A stretch of 64,000 nucleotides of DNA from Carboxylicivirga caseinilyticus (GTDB lineage: Bacteria > Bacteroidota > Bacteroidia > Bacteroidales > Marinilabiliaceae), in contig JAFMVE010000015.1 of the NCBI GenBank assembly GCA_025499705.1, positions 44,100-108,099 of the forward strand. The letters are read 5' to 3'. Below the pieces are notes generated by a model. The model was not told where the DNA came from. It was given only the letters and a program-made list of their open reading frames with translations, and ran no database searches. Both the position numbers and the translations under genes were made by a program. This document shows, piece after piece, positions 44,752 through 54,360 of the stretch (position 1 is the first letter of the stretch; the number at the start of each line of letters is the position of its first letter).

Positions 44752-47700
44752 ATGGGACAATTTGGATTTGGGGGACTGGGTAAGTCTATTCAGAGAAAAG
44801 TTATCATTGGTTTTGGTATTCTCATAATGATTCTGTTTATCGTTTCATTTATGAGTATCAGGGGTATTCATCGATTATCGCATGTAGTAAATAATACTGA
44901 TGTTGTAAATCGCTTACAGGATCAAATCAGTGATCTGAGACTAAACGAAAAAAGAGTTCTTATATCGGGCAGCTCATCCTTGAAAATAAGAGTAGATACA
45001 ATCAGCAGAAATATTACTAATTTATTGAATGAGATAAAAATTTCAGATATTAATGATCAGAGTAAGGAGGAACTGGAACCAATGACAGGCCTTATTTCTG
45101 AATTTAATAAGAATTTCAATCTATACATCTCACTACTTGATTTAAAAGTTAAAGTTGCAAAGGAAAATGATTCATTATTTACTCAAATAGAACAACTAGA
45201 AGCTTTACAATTATCAAAAATCAATACATGGTTTCAGCCAGGCTCTTCAAAATTTAATGATATAAGAGCGGAATATAATTTAATCCATAGAAATCTTGTC
45301 TATATCAGAGTTATGCAAAACAAGATGCATGATGGAAGTATGAATGGGATAGAACATGATTCGTTAAATATTAAATTCGATAAGATTTTAAAGAAGTCTT
45401 TTGAGATAGAGAATATTGTAAATAACCTGGAAGTTCGAAACTACATGACAGATTTCCGTAATCTTGTCAGAGCATATGAACAATCCAATAATCAGGGTAT
45501 TTCTCTTTCCGAAAGCATTAGCTCTGCTCAAAGAGGTCTTGTAGGGGCAGGCAGCGAGATGCAGAAAAGATCCAAGAAGGCTACACTTGTTCAAAGCAGT
45601 CAGCTTACCAAATGGGGTGATCTGAGCATGAATTTTTTAATTGTTCTGGTAATTGTGGCCCTTCTGGGTGCCGGTATTGTGCTGGCATTTTTCTTATACA
45701 CAATCACTTCTGATGAGCGGAAAAGAAAAGATATTGAAGGAGCCATTGAAGATAACAGAAGGTTACTCGACGACATTATTAATAATAGCAAGGCCATGAT
45801 CTTTGTAAAAGATCTTGAAGGCAGATATACCCTGGTCAACCATAACTGGTGTGAAGAAGTAGGCATCACAGAGTCAGAAGTAATAGGCCAGAAGGCTGAT
45901 AAATTCTTTTCACCAGAAATAGTTGAGAGTTGGAAGGAGGTAGATGAGCAGGTTGTAAATAGTGGTGTTGCCATTCAGTTTGAAGAAGGAATGGAATTGC
46001 GTAAAGGGCAACGTTATTTCTTATCCAATAAATTTCCGATTCGTAATACAGAAGGGGAAATTATTGCCATCTGTAGTATTTCAACCGACATCACCGAGCT
46101 AAATGAAGCATTGCGCGATCTGGAAAGAAGCCGTGAGAATTACAGAAACATTGTAACCAATGTGCCGGGTATTGTTTATACAGGTATGATGGACGATAGT
46201 CGTTCTATGTCTTTCTTGAGTAGTGGATTTTCAAAAGTAACGGGTTTTGACCGGGAGAATTTCTTAAAAGGGATTCAGTCTTTTACCAACATGATAGTTG
46301 AAGGTGACAGAGAAAGGGTTCTTGAGACTATTAAACAAGCTGTTGCCCGCAATCATTCTTACGAAATTGAATATCGCATTGAAGATGTAAAAGGCGAAAG
46401 AAAATGGCTTCATGAGAAAGGAATGCCTATTAAATTACCGGATAATTCAGGTTATTACCTGCAAGGGGTAATGATTGATATGACTGCCCAAAAAGAAGCC
46501 ATTGCTGAGGTAATGCTGAGAGATAGGTTTTTAGAAGGTGTGGCTGAGGCTGTTAAGGAGTTGATTGCCAATCAGGAGCCTGAGGAATCTATTATGAAAT
46601 CATTGCGAATAGTTGCTCAAAGTGCAATGGTGGATCATTCATTTATTTTTGTAAATGATCCGGTGGGGAATGATGGACAACCCCGTTTTTCACATCATTA
46701 CGAATGGCAGAAAGATCAGATTAAGCCGGTTGTTCGTCCCGATCTTCAACATGTAAGTTATCAGGAAATTGGTTCGAGATGGTATCATTTTCTTGCTGAT
46801 AAAAAAGAGATTAGTGGTTTTAGGGAAGATTTTATTCAAGAAGAGCAAATGCTTTTCGATAAACTTAAACTTGAGAATATTTTAATTGTTCCGGTATTTG
46901 CCCGTGATGAGTTCTGGGGGTTTATTGGTTTCGGTAATACAACTAAAGGCGTACCCTGGGTTGAGTCTAACAGGGCTATTTTCAGAGCTTATACCGTAAC
47001 TCTGGGTATTGCCATCGCCAAAGAAAGAGATGCCTTATTGCTTAAAGAGGCTAAAAATGCAGCAGAAGCTGCTACCCGTGCAAAAAGTGATTTCCTTGCC
47101 AGAATGAGTCATGAGATTCGTACTCCAATGAATGCAATTGTTGGATGGACGCATCTTGCCATTGAAAAGGAAGCAACACACGGTCATAGTGATTATCTTC
47201 ATAAAATTCAGGCAAGTTCAAAATCATTATTAGGGATTATCAATGACATTCTTGATTTCTCAAAGATTGAGGCTGGTAAGCTGTCATTGGAAAATATTGA
47301 TTTTGACCTGGAGCAGGTGTTTGATGATCTGAGTAATATGGTATCATATAAGGCTCATGAAAAAGGGCTTGATTTTATCTATGCACTGGATGCCGATGTG
47401 CCGCTTAATCTGATTGGTGATCCTTTACGATTATCTCAAGTTCTGATTAATCTTGTCAACAACGCCATTAAATTTACAAACGAAGGTGAAATTGTTACGA
47501 GTGTATTGGTGTTGCAGGAAGATGATAACGATGTAGAGCTTCTTTTTGAAATAAAAGATACCGGAATTGGTATTAAACCTGATTTGCAGGAGTTTTTATT
47601 TGAGTCATTTTCACAGGCCGATATATCAACTACCCGAAAATATGGAGGAACCGGATTAGGACTGGCAATTTGTAAAAGATTATCAGATCTGATGGGTGGT

Positions 47701-49104
47701 CGAATTTGGGTTGAAAGTGAATATGGTTCGGGTAGTTCATTTTTCTTTACCGTTAAGGTTGGTAAGAACAAAGTACAGAAACGCGATTTGCTCATTCCTC
47801 CAAAGGAATTGATTGGAAGAGATATCTTATTGGTAATCTCACATCCGGTAACTTCATACATTCAGAAAGATATGCTGGAGTTGCTTGGTTTTAAGGTGAC
47901 CATGGTAAATAGCTACGATAAGGCAACGGTTAAGTTGGTTGAAAGCAAGCAAACAAAATCTTATGATTTAGTAATTGTTGACTCCGAGCTGAATGGTTTG
48001 AATAATGCAGATGCTGCCCGGGAATTGTTCAGGCATAATGAGAAAGTTGTTCCGATGATTATGCTGACTCCGGCATTCAGTCAGGAAAAGGAACTGATGT
48101 CTTTTATTGAATCACATCCTAATGTATGGTCAGTTGTTAAGCCGGTTAATTATTCCACTTTATACGACGGATGTATGGAAGCCTTAGGGAAGGAAAAATC
48201 AACCGTCTCCTGGCGAAAAAAAGAGCCTGATGTTTATCTGAAGGAATTAAAGAAATTGCAGGATGTTCTGGTCTTGCTGGTAGAAGATAATGATGCCAAT
48301 CAAATGATCGGAATTGAATTACTCGAATTGGCAAATGTACATGTTGAGGTTGCTTCCAATGGAAAAGAAGCTGTGAAGTTGATTCAGAAGAGAGGGCCCA
48401 ACTATTACGATCTTGTTCTGATGGATATTCAAATGCCCGTTATGGATGGATTTGATGCAACAAGAGCCATATTGAAGACTCCGGGATACAAAGAGATGTC
48501 TATTGTAGCAATGACAGCGGATGCAATGGATGGGGCCAAGCAAAAGTATTTAGAAGCCGGTATGGTTGATATGATTTCTAAACCTATTGATCCTGAGCAG
48601 GTCTATCAAAAAGTGCTGCATTGGGTAAATAAGCAAAGGGGTATCATGCAAGCCAAACGACGTCCGGTTGTTGTGAATGATAATGCGGATTTGACTGAGG
48701 TTGAGGCAACCTATGAGGATACTGAATATCCGGTTATAAAAGGGATTAATGTGGAAGAAGGAGTGAAGCGTTTTGCCAATCGCTGGGATTTCTTCAAAAG
48801 GCTGCTACAGCGGTTTTATTTTGACCATCTTAATTTTGCGAATGAGTTTAACGAGTTAAAAGAAAAAGACAGGGAAGCAGCTGAACGTATGTTACATTCA
48901 TTTAAAGGAATTTCCGGAACCATTGCAGCACCTGAGTTATATGAACTGGCAATAAAAGTAGAGAAGGATTTTAAAATGGGTAATCCTGAGTTTAGTGAAA
49001 GATTTATTGAAATGAATAAGGTGTTGGCAACCATTTTAAAAGAACTAAGTATAAACAAGGACTTGGATATTGAGGGGATAACAAACCAAAACTCAAAAGA
49101 ATGA
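44752..49104 (+). CDS. Hybrid sensor histidine kinase with PAS, GAF, receiver and HPt domains
   Basis: A 1450-residue inner-membrane hybrid kinase. TM1 (about 16-38) and TM2 (about 294-320) bound a helical periplasmic sensor region of about 255 residues. Inside are two PAS domains (about 340-445 and 460-590), a GAF-like domain (about 600-770), HisKA with the phosphorylatable His in MSHEIRTPMNA (near 787) and HATPase_c (NLVNNAIKF, DTGIGI, GGTGLGL; about 890-1015). A degenerate receiver (about 1025-1150) lacks the acidic pair. A complete receiver has its Asp in LMDIQMPVMDG (near 1224), and an HPt domain has His in LHSFKGISGT (near 1381). The phosphorelay needs an outside response regulator. Its stop overlaps the next gene (ATGA). 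Confidence 0.94.
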   Translation: MGQFGFGGLGKSIQRKVIIGFGILIMILFIVSFMSIRGIHRLSHVVNNTDVVNRLQDQISDLRLNEKRVLISGSSSLKIRVDTISRNITNLLNEIKISDINDQSKEELEPMTGLISEFNKNFNLYISLLDLKVKVAKENDSLFTQIEQLEALQLSKINTWFQPGSSKFNDIRAEYNLIHRNLVYIRVMQNKMHDGSMNGIEHDSLNIKFDKILKKSFEIENIVNNLEVRNYMTDFRNLVRAYEQSNNQGISLSESISSAQRGLVGAGSEMQKRSKKATLVQSSQLTKWGDLSMNFLIVLVIVALLGAGIVLAFFLYTITSDERKRKDIEGAIEDNRRLLDDIINNSKAMIFVKDLEGRYTLVNHNWCEEVGITESEVIGQKADKFFSPEIVESWKEVDEQVVNSGVAIQFEEGMELRKGQRYFLSNKFPIRNTEGEIIAICSISTDITELNEALRDLERSRENYRNIVTNVPGIVYTGMMDDSRSMSFLSSGFSKVTGFDRENFLKGIQSFTNMIVEGDRERVLETIKQAVARNHSYEIEYRIEDVKGERKWLHEKGMPIKLPDNSGYYLQGVMIDMTAQKEAIAEVMLRDRFLEGVAEAVKELIANQEPEESIMKSLRIVAQSAMVDHSFIFVNDPVGNDGQPRFSHHYEWQKDQIKPVVRPDLQHVSYQEIGSRWYHFLADKKEISGFREDFIQEEQMLFDKLKLENILIVPVFARDEFWGFIGFGNTTKGVPWVESNRAIFRAYTVTLGIAIAKERDALLLKEAKNAAEAATRAKSDFLARMSHEIRTPMNAIVGWTHLAIEKEATHGHSDYLHKIQASSKSLLGIINDILDFSKIEAGKLSLENIDFDLEQVFDDLSNMVSYKAHEKGLDFIYALDADVPLNLIGDPLRLSQVLINLVNNAIKFTNEGEIVTSVLVLQEDDNDVELLFEIKDTGIGIKPDLQEFLFESFSQADISTTRKYGGTGLGLAICKRLSDLMGGRIWVESEYGSGSSFFFTVKVGKNKVQKRDLLIPPKELIGRDILLVISHPVTSYIQKDMLELLGFKVTMVNSYDKATVKLVESKQTKSYDLVIVDSELNGLNNADAARELFRHNEKVVPMIMLTPAFSQEKELMSFIESHPNVWSVVKPVNYSTLYDGCMEALGKEKSTVSWRKKEPDVYLKELKKLQDVLVLLVEDNDANQMIGIELLELANVHVEVASNGKEAVKLIQKRGPNYYDLVLMDIQMPVMDGFDATRAILKTPGYKEMSIVAMTADAMDGAKQKYLEAGMVDMISKPIDPEQVYQKVLHWVNKQRGIMQAKRRPVVVNDNADLTEVEATYEDTEYPVIKGINVEEGVKRFANRWDFFKRLLQRFYFDHLNFANEFNELKEKDREAAERMLHSFKGISGTIAAPELYELAIKVEKDFKMGNPEFSERFIEMNKVLATILKELSINKDLDIEGITNQNSKE

Positions 49105-50666
49105 GATTTCTTAGCATCGTAGTTGTGTCATTTATTCTTCTTGCCTGTCACGAAGATATGCGTTCACCGGGTAAACCTCTTATGGAGCTTGATTTCAATG
49201 GGCAGATAATCAATAAAGGAATTTATGATGTTCAAATAGAAGGTGATGCTTTGGTGAGTTATCATTACGATGTACCTGACACCTGCCTCGATCTGATGGC
49301 TTCAGCTAAATACAGAAAGCCATTGGTTATTAGTTATAATGAGGGATTTTCGTTTGATGATTATGAAGGTTATACTTTCTCTGTCTGGGTTCAAAAGACA
49401 AAGTCAGACAATGAAGACTACTGTATTTTGTCGCAACAGGAATTGGTAAATGATCGATTGTTGGGATGGGAGCTTCGTGCTGAAAACTGTGGGAGCTGGA
49501 GCTGGGTTTATAGGGATAGTTTACAAACATGGACTTATAAACCGGCATCATTAAATCAGGCAATTAACAATGGTAAATGGCATCATTTGGTTTTCAGTTA
49601 CAATAAAAATATTCAGGAAGCCAGGTTGTATTTTGATGGAACCAATGTCGCTATCTATTCGATGTATGGTAATACATTTAATATCGAATCCACACCTATA
49701 CGATTAGGTGTAAGTCCGTCATCTGCATCGGTAAATATGGATGTTTTCAATGGAAGGTTGGATGATCTGGCAGTATGGTCCCGTTCATTAATAGATGAAG
49801 AGGTTAAAACAATTTATGGACTTAAATATCCGCATAAGTTTACAAAACCTGTGTGTGGTGATCAATTAAAGGTGATGACCTGGGATGTTTGGCAGGGAGG
49901 TATCCATGAAGGAAAGAGAGTTGGTCCGGAGCGTATTTTAGATGTCATAAGATCAACAGAAGCTGATATAATATTACTGCAGGAAATGGCAGGTAAAGGC
50001 TCTTATCTGGCTGATGGTTTGGGTTATTACTTTTATCAGCGAAATGAAGATTTGGGTGTTTTAAGTCGGTATCCATTACAGGAGGCGAATAATGTCTACA
50101 GAAGCTACAATTCAGGTTGCATTAAAGTTGATCTGGGTGATGACAGGTATTTATTTGCAAGTCCGGTTGCTTTGAGTCAACAACCTCGCTTGGATGCATA
50201 CCTTAAAAGCGGAGAAGCTGATCCGGATACCATTGTTTATCGCGAAAATGAGTTCAGAGGTAAAGAAATAACTTTTATACTGGGTGAACTAAGACATCTG
50301 ATTTTTACCAACGAAAATATTCCAATGATTCTGGGAGGTGGATTCTACAGTGGGTCGCATCTCGACTGGGATGAAGCAAACAAGGATCAGCATATGGGGC
50401 TGGTGGTGAATTATCCTGTAAGTCAGCAACTGGAAAAGGCTGGTTTTATAGATACATATAAAGCTCTTAATGCTGGGGAGCCACTTGAAAAGGGTTTCAC
50501 CTGGTCTACAAAGTTCAATAGTGCATTCCCTGATCGCACTGATTTTATTTATTCTTTTGGTGATCGTTTATATCCGGTTGATAGTTATGTGCTGGATGAT
50601 CACCTGGTGAGTTTTCCCTCAAGTCATGCCGCTGTTGTTACCGTATTTAATTTTGAAAAAGATTAA
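49101..50666 (+). CDS. LamG plus degenerate EEP-domain lipoprotein
   Basis: A 521-residue lipoprotein (MRFLSIVVVSFILLAC, Cys16). A LamG/concanavalin-like domain (about 25-235) precedes an endonuclease/exonuclease/phosphatase-fold domain (about 250-518). The fold is clear, with LLQEM retaining the catalytic Glu. However, three key motifs are altered: the usual GDFN reads GGFY (in LGGGFYSGSHLDW), SDH reads SSH (FPSSHAAV), and the first Asn reads Asp (MTWDVWQGG). Loss of the GDFN Asp and Asn should abolish hydrolysis. The start overlaps the kinase stop as ATGA, so the protein may serve as a surface or periplasmic ligand sensor for the kinase. This is inference. Confidence 0.85.
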   Translation: MRFLSIVVVSFILLACHEDMRSPGKPLMELDFNGQIINKGIYDVQIEGDALVSYHYDVPDTCLDLMASAKYRKPLVISYNEGFSFDDYEGYTFSVWVQKTKSDNEDYCILSQQELVNDRLLGWELRAENCGSWSWVYRDSLQTWTYKPASLNQAINNGKWHHLVFSYNKNIQEARLYFDGTNVAIYSMYGNTFNIESTPIRLGVSPSSASVNMDVFNGRLDDLAVWSRSLIDEEVKTIYGLKYPHKFTKPVCGDQLKVMTWDVWQGGIHEGKRVGPERILDVIRSTEADIILLQEMAGKGSYLADGLGYYFYQRNEDLGVLSRYPLQEANNVYRSYNSGCIKVDLGDDRYLFASPVALSQQPRLDAYLKSGEADPDTIVYRENEFRGKEITFILGELRHLIFTNENIPMILGGGFYSGSHLDWDEANKDQHMGLVVNYPVSQQLEKAGFIDTYKALNAGEPLEKGFTWSTKFNSAFPDRTDFIYSFGDRLYPVDSYVLDDHLVSFPSSHAAVVTVFNFEKD

Positions 50667-50720
50667 TAGCGGGTAGGGGTATTTATTTATTAAATTGTCC
50701 TTCATAAAATCGGATACTGA

Positions 50721-51290
50721 ATGGGATCATCTTTCAATTTAGATGTGAATGAACAATCTCTCCTGATAAAAATAAAAGAGGGAGATGAGAAAGCTTTTGA
50801 ATGGGTATTTAAAAGCTATTATCCTCATTTGGTTTTGTTTGCCCAGAAGTATCTGCACGATCGTGACCTTTCAGAGAGTTTTGTTCAGGATGTTTTCGTT
50901 AATATGTGGTTAAAAAGAGACGAGCTTAACATCAGATCGTTGAAAGGTTTTTTAGTTGTTGCTGTTCGTAACAAGTGCAATAATGAATTAAAGCATCAGA
51001 AGGTTGTACGTACTTATGAAAAAGCAGGAGTGGATATTCAATTGGAAGAATTGCCTCATTACCAGGATGAGCTGTATTTAAATAAGATCAATGAAGTAAT
51101 TGAACAGCTTCCTGCACAACGGAAGAGAATTTTTCGAATGAGCAGGATGGATGGTTTAAAATATCGTGAGATTGCAGATAAATTAAATATATCGCCAAAG
51201 ACAGTGGAGGTTCAGATGGGTAAGGCTTTAAAGTTTCTGAGAGAAAAGTTACAGCCCCTAAAACAGCAATTGCTGAGTATATTTTTATAA
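50721..51290 (+). CDS. RNA polymerase ECF sigma-70 factor, Bacteroidota family
   Basis: A 189-residue ECF sigma factor. Sigma70 region 2 spans about residues 15-80 (FEWVFKSYYPHLVLFAQKYL...ESFVQDVFVNMWLKRD) and region 4 about 115-170 (LPAQRKRIFRMSRMDGLKYREIADKLNIS, helix-turn-helix). It lies immediately upstream of a FecR anti-sigma gene and an STN protein gene, the usual order in Bacteroidota surface-signalling operons. Under this model it is held by FecR until an outer-membrane signal arrives. Confidence 0.95.
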   Translation: MGSSFNLDVNEQSLLIKIKEGDEKAFEWVFKSYYPHLVLFAQKYLHDRDLSESFVQDVFVNMWLKRDELNIRSLKGFLVVAVRNKCNNELKHQKVVRTYEKAGVDIQLEELPHYQDELYLNKINEVIEQLPAQRKRIFRMSRMDGLKYREIADKLNISPKTVEVQMGKALKFLREKLQPLKQQLLSIFL

Positions 51291-51336
51291 AATCTATTAA
51301 GGGAAAAAGAAGGGTTAAATGTCCTTTAGTTGAATT

Positions 51337-52314
51337 ATGGAACAAAAAAGAGCACATAACATTGATTGGGATTTGGTAGCCAAAGATATGGCCGGCGAAT
51401 TAAGTGCTTCGGAGCATGAACAATTAAGTCATGAATTATCCGGAGACAAAGATTTATTGGGCCAGTTGAATCAACTCTGGGGCGACACCAAATATGCTCA
51501 GGAAATTAAGTCAATTGATACTGATAAAGCCTGGACAAAAGTTAGTAGTGAAATTCATCAGAATCAGCACAAGCATATTTCTATGCATTGGAAGAAAATA
51601 GTTTCGGTTGCCGCATCTCTGATAATTATTATGGCTGCCTATGTTCTGATAAAAAATATGGTTCCCAACAACAAATTATTGCAGGTTTTAGCTCAAAATG
51701 AAATTACGCAGGTTGAACTGGAGGATGGAACATTAGTTGATTTGAATATTGGAAGTTCGTTACAATATCCAAAAAGTTTTAATACTGAAATACGGAATGT
51801 ACATTTGAATGGTGAGGCTTTTTTTGATGTAGCCCGAAACGAACAGAAACCATTTATTATCGAAACACAGAATCTAAAGATTAAAGTACTCGGAACATCC
51901 TTTAATGTTAAAGCCAATGCTTTGAATGGTGATGAGAATGTTTCTGTTTCGTCTGGTCGTGTGGAGGTGTGGCATATGGGCGATCATGTTGTTTTAGAAA
52001 AAGGTGAGGCAGCTAATTTTAATTTGGAAGCAAATCTTTTGATCAAAAGCTCAGTGACAGATGTTAATTACAATGCGTGGAAAACTCGTGAGATTGAATT
52101 TGAAGATGTAACACTTACCGAAGCAATTGCAGTCATTCAGTCTGTTTATCATATAAAGATTGAGATAGATAATGAAATTAAACCAGATAGTTTGATGTTG
52201 AATGCTCAGTTTAGTCACGATGATTTAGAGCATGTTTTAAATGTTGTATGTCAAACCTTCAATCTGACATACACTCAACAAAACGATAAATATCAGATAC
52301 AATCAGTTAGATAG
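51337..52314 (+). CDS. FecR family anti-sigma factor
   Basis: A 325-residue inner-membrane regulator. A cytoplasmic sigma-binding region (about 1-80) is followed by one TM helix (about 86-105), a FecR domain (about 120-215, with LEDGTLVDLNIGSSLQYPKSF and GTSFNVKA) and a C-terminal DUF4974 domain (about 250-325). FecR transmits signals from an outer-membrane STN domain to the ECF sigma factor encoded just upstream. The 46-base gap and shared orientation support a single operon. Confidence 0.95.
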   Translation: MEQKRAHNIDWDLVAKDMAGELSASEHEQLSHELSGDKDLLGQLNQLWGDTKYAQEIKSIDTDKAWTKVSSEIHQNQHKHISMHWKKIVSVAASLIIIMAAYVLIKNMVPNNKLLQVLAQNEITQVELEDGTLVDLNIGSSLQYPKSFNTEIRNVHLNGEAFFDVARNEQKPFIIETQNLKIKVLGTSFNVKANALNGDENVSVSSGRVEVWHMGDHVVLEKGEAANFNLEANLLIKSSVTDVNYNAWKTREIEFEDVTLTEAIAVIQSVYHIKIEIDNEIKPDSLMLNAQFSHDDLEHVLNVVCQTFNLTYTQQNDKYQIQSVR

Positions 52315-52389
52315 CTGGAAAGAAAATTGTATTTTAATGCAGAGTTATCTTCGGGTAATTGTAACAATTTCAATCCTAAGTTCTAATGA

Positions 52390-53856
52390 ATGAAGAAATC
52401 CATTAACAGGAAAATGTGTTTGTGTGTATTGATTTGTAGCTTCTTGTTACCGGTCAATGCTCAGGTCTATAACTTCCGCTACAAACCTATTACTATTTCT
52501 GCATTAATGGATTCCATCTCGGCCAAAACCAATATAAAAGTATCCTACGATGCAAGGGCTGTTCCGGTCGATAGCCTGGTTCAGGTGGATGTAAGTCAAA
52601 TGCATCCATTTGATTTGCTTAAATCTGTTTTAAAAGACAGACCCTTACACATCTCTTATCGGAATAATCAAATAGTCATTAGTGAGCAGGTTCAGGAAGA
52701 TGTCTCAATTTACCTGAGATTTAAGGGTAAAGTTATTGACGGTTCTGAAGGTGATGCTTTACCAATGGTAAATATTGCTGTTAAGAATAAAGCAATGGGT
52801 ACCATCTCCAATATGGATGGAGAGTTTGAATTTGTGGTGCCGGCCAATTGTTTAAACGACACGCTTGTGTTTTCATTTATTGGCTATTCAAATGAGTTTT
52901 ATCCAATAAAAAATATTGAAAGTACTCTGACTGTTCGTTTGAGAAGTCATGATATTAAACTGCAGGAGATTGAAGTCCGATATGAAGCAATTGAGGATAT
53001 CATCAATGGAATCGTCAAAAACAGATCAAAGAATTACATAAATGAACAAACCATTCTCACAGGATTCTTCCGTGAGTCAATAAAACAGGATCAAAAATTT
53101 GTTCAGGTATCTGAAGCCATTATCGAAATTCAAAAACCATCGTATAATGAGTTTTTAAATCTTGAAAGGGTTCGGTTTGTTAAAGGTCGAAAGCTATCTG
53201 GTTTGCAGACTATGGAATCGGTCAATTTTAAATTGGAGGGTGGACCTTATCAGTTTTCGAGGATTGATGTAGCGCGATACCTGGAGTTTTTGCCAAAAGA
53301 TGGTTATGACGATGTATATCAATATTCGTACGAGGGGATTGATTATTTAAATGATGAGATGGTTTATCGGATAGGCTTTCGGCCAATCGAAGATGATGGA
53401 GAACTCAAGTACGAAGGCATTATAATGGCTCATTCTCAATCGTATGCCATTGTACATGTTGACTTTGAGCTAACCAAAAGGTCCTTAAAAAATAGTCGTA
53501 AAGCATTAATTAAAAGATCAACCCGAAGAATTAAGGCCAAACCCAGAGTGGCCAGATATTACATTGATTATCGCAGGTTGAATGATAAATGGATAGTAAA
53601 TAAAATAGGTGGCGAGATTGCTGTTTATATCAATGATAAGGATGAGAAAATAAATTCTGAGTTTGTGGGTATTTCCGAATTATTGGTAAGTGATTGTAAA
53701 ATTGATAGAGAAGAACGGTTTAAAACTTCAGAACTTTATAAATCCAATTACATATTGGCCGATGAGATAAAAGAAACCGATCAAGAGTTTTGGGATAACT
53801 ACAACATTATCAAGCCAGATGATGAGTTAGAGAAAGTTTTTAAGGACAGGAAGTAG
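52390..53856 (+). CDS. STN plus CarboxypepD_reg protein without TonB-receptor barrel
   Basis: A 488-residue exported protein (signal peptide cleaved after VNAQ, about residue 25). An STN domain (about 30-100) is followed by a CarboxypepD_reg-like domain (about 112-195). A C-terminal domain of about 285 residues (LQEIEVRYEAIEDI..., FFRESIKQDQKF..., YYIDYRRLNDKWIV) belongs to an uncharacterised Bacteroidota family. In ordinary ECF/FecR systems the STN domain belongs to a TonB-dependent transporter, but here plug and barrel are absent. It is the third gene of the sigma/FecR operon and may relay or sense a signal by itself. No localisation beyond the periplasm or outer membrane can be stated. Confidence 0.85.
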   Translation: MKKSINRKMCLCVLICSFLLPVNAQVYNFRYKPITISALMDSISAKTNIKVSYDARAVPVDSLVQVDVSQMHPFDLLKSVLKDRPLHISYRNNQIVISEQVQEDVSIYLRFKGKVIDGSEGDALPMVNIAVKNKAMGTISNMDGEFEFVVPANCLNDTLVFSFIGYSNEFYPIKNIESTLTVRLRSHDIKLQEIEVRYEAIEDIINGIVKNRSKNYINEQTILTGFFRESIKQDQKFVQVSEAIIEIQKPSYNEFLNLERVRFVKGRKLSGLQTMESVNFKLEGGPYQFSRIDVARYLEFLPKDGYDDVYQYSYEGIDYLNDEMVYRIGFRPIEDDGELKYEGIIMAHSQSYAIVHVDFELTKRSLKNSRKALIKRSTRRIKAKPRVARYYIDYRRLNDKWIVNKIGGEIAVYINDKDEKINSEFVGISELLVSDCKIDREERFKTSELYKSNYILADEIKETDQEFWDNYNIIKPDDELEKVFKDRK

Positions 53857-53871
53857 AAGGAAATAAAAATA

Positions 53872-53940
53872 AGGTTGCTTTCAAAAAAGTTGATGGGACG
53901 ATAAAATGAGTGGTTTTATTGCCTGTTCCGAAAGCAACCT
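53872..53940. repeat. Long-loop inverted repeat between convergent genes
   Basis: AGGTTGCTTTC (53872-53882) is perfectly complementary to GAAAGCAACCT (53930-53940). The 47-base loop holds a second small stem ATAAAA/TTTTAT. It lies downstream of both the STN gene and the convergent ACP-like gene and could act as a transcript-end structure for either strand, though it lacks a T run. Confidence 0.5.
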
Positions 53941-53967
53941 CATGGGATTGGTCATTGAAAAAAAATC

Positions 53968-54207
53968 TTATGCGCAATGTTTCTGCAAATAATCAATGGT
54001 TGATTTTACAGATGTTAATTGCAATACTTCGTCGTTTTTTATATTCAAGTCAAATTTTGTTTCCAAATAAAATAAGAAACAATTCATGTCTAATTCGTCA
54101 ACAAAAAGCTCATCACGAAAGGTGGCATCTTCACTAATTCGACTCTTTGGTACACCTGTTTTCCTTAAAACTTTGTACAAATTTCGTCTAATCGCTTTTG
54201 CATTCAT
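53968..54207 (-). CDS. Acyl-carrier-protein-like protein lacking the phosphopantetheine serine
   Basis: A 79-residue protein with the helical pattern and size of acyl carrier proteins. The signature region reads VDELDMNCFLFYLETKFDL, matching the ACP motif DSLDMVE...LE..F, but Glu replaces the Ser that carries 4'-phosphopantetheine. It could not hold an acyl chain. The rest of the fold, including the final helix VKSTIDYL, is kept. No fatty-acid or polyketide genes are adjacent. It may act as a structural or regulatory partner of another enzyme; that is inference. The reading frame is antisense to a shorter, unconvincing plus-strand frame. Confidence 0.75.
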   Translation of the reverse strand: MNAKAIRRNLYKVLRKTGVPKSRISEDATFRDELFVDELDMNCFLFYLETKFDLNIKNDEVLQLTSVKSTIDYLQKHCA

Positions 54208-54360
54208 AACTAAATTCTATTATCAATTCATCTATAGGACAAACTAATTAGCAATTGGACGTATGCATTTTTTGAATTTTTTCGAAAAAAATTCAAAAAA
54301 CTTAGTATTATTTACTTAAGTAATTGTAAATCAGGTTCAAATAATTGTAAATAAAAAATG

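Noticed and set aside
53910..54137. 75-codon plus-strand frame opposite the ACP-like gene
   Set aside because: No protein-like pattern, whereas the minus strand shows the full ACP signature.
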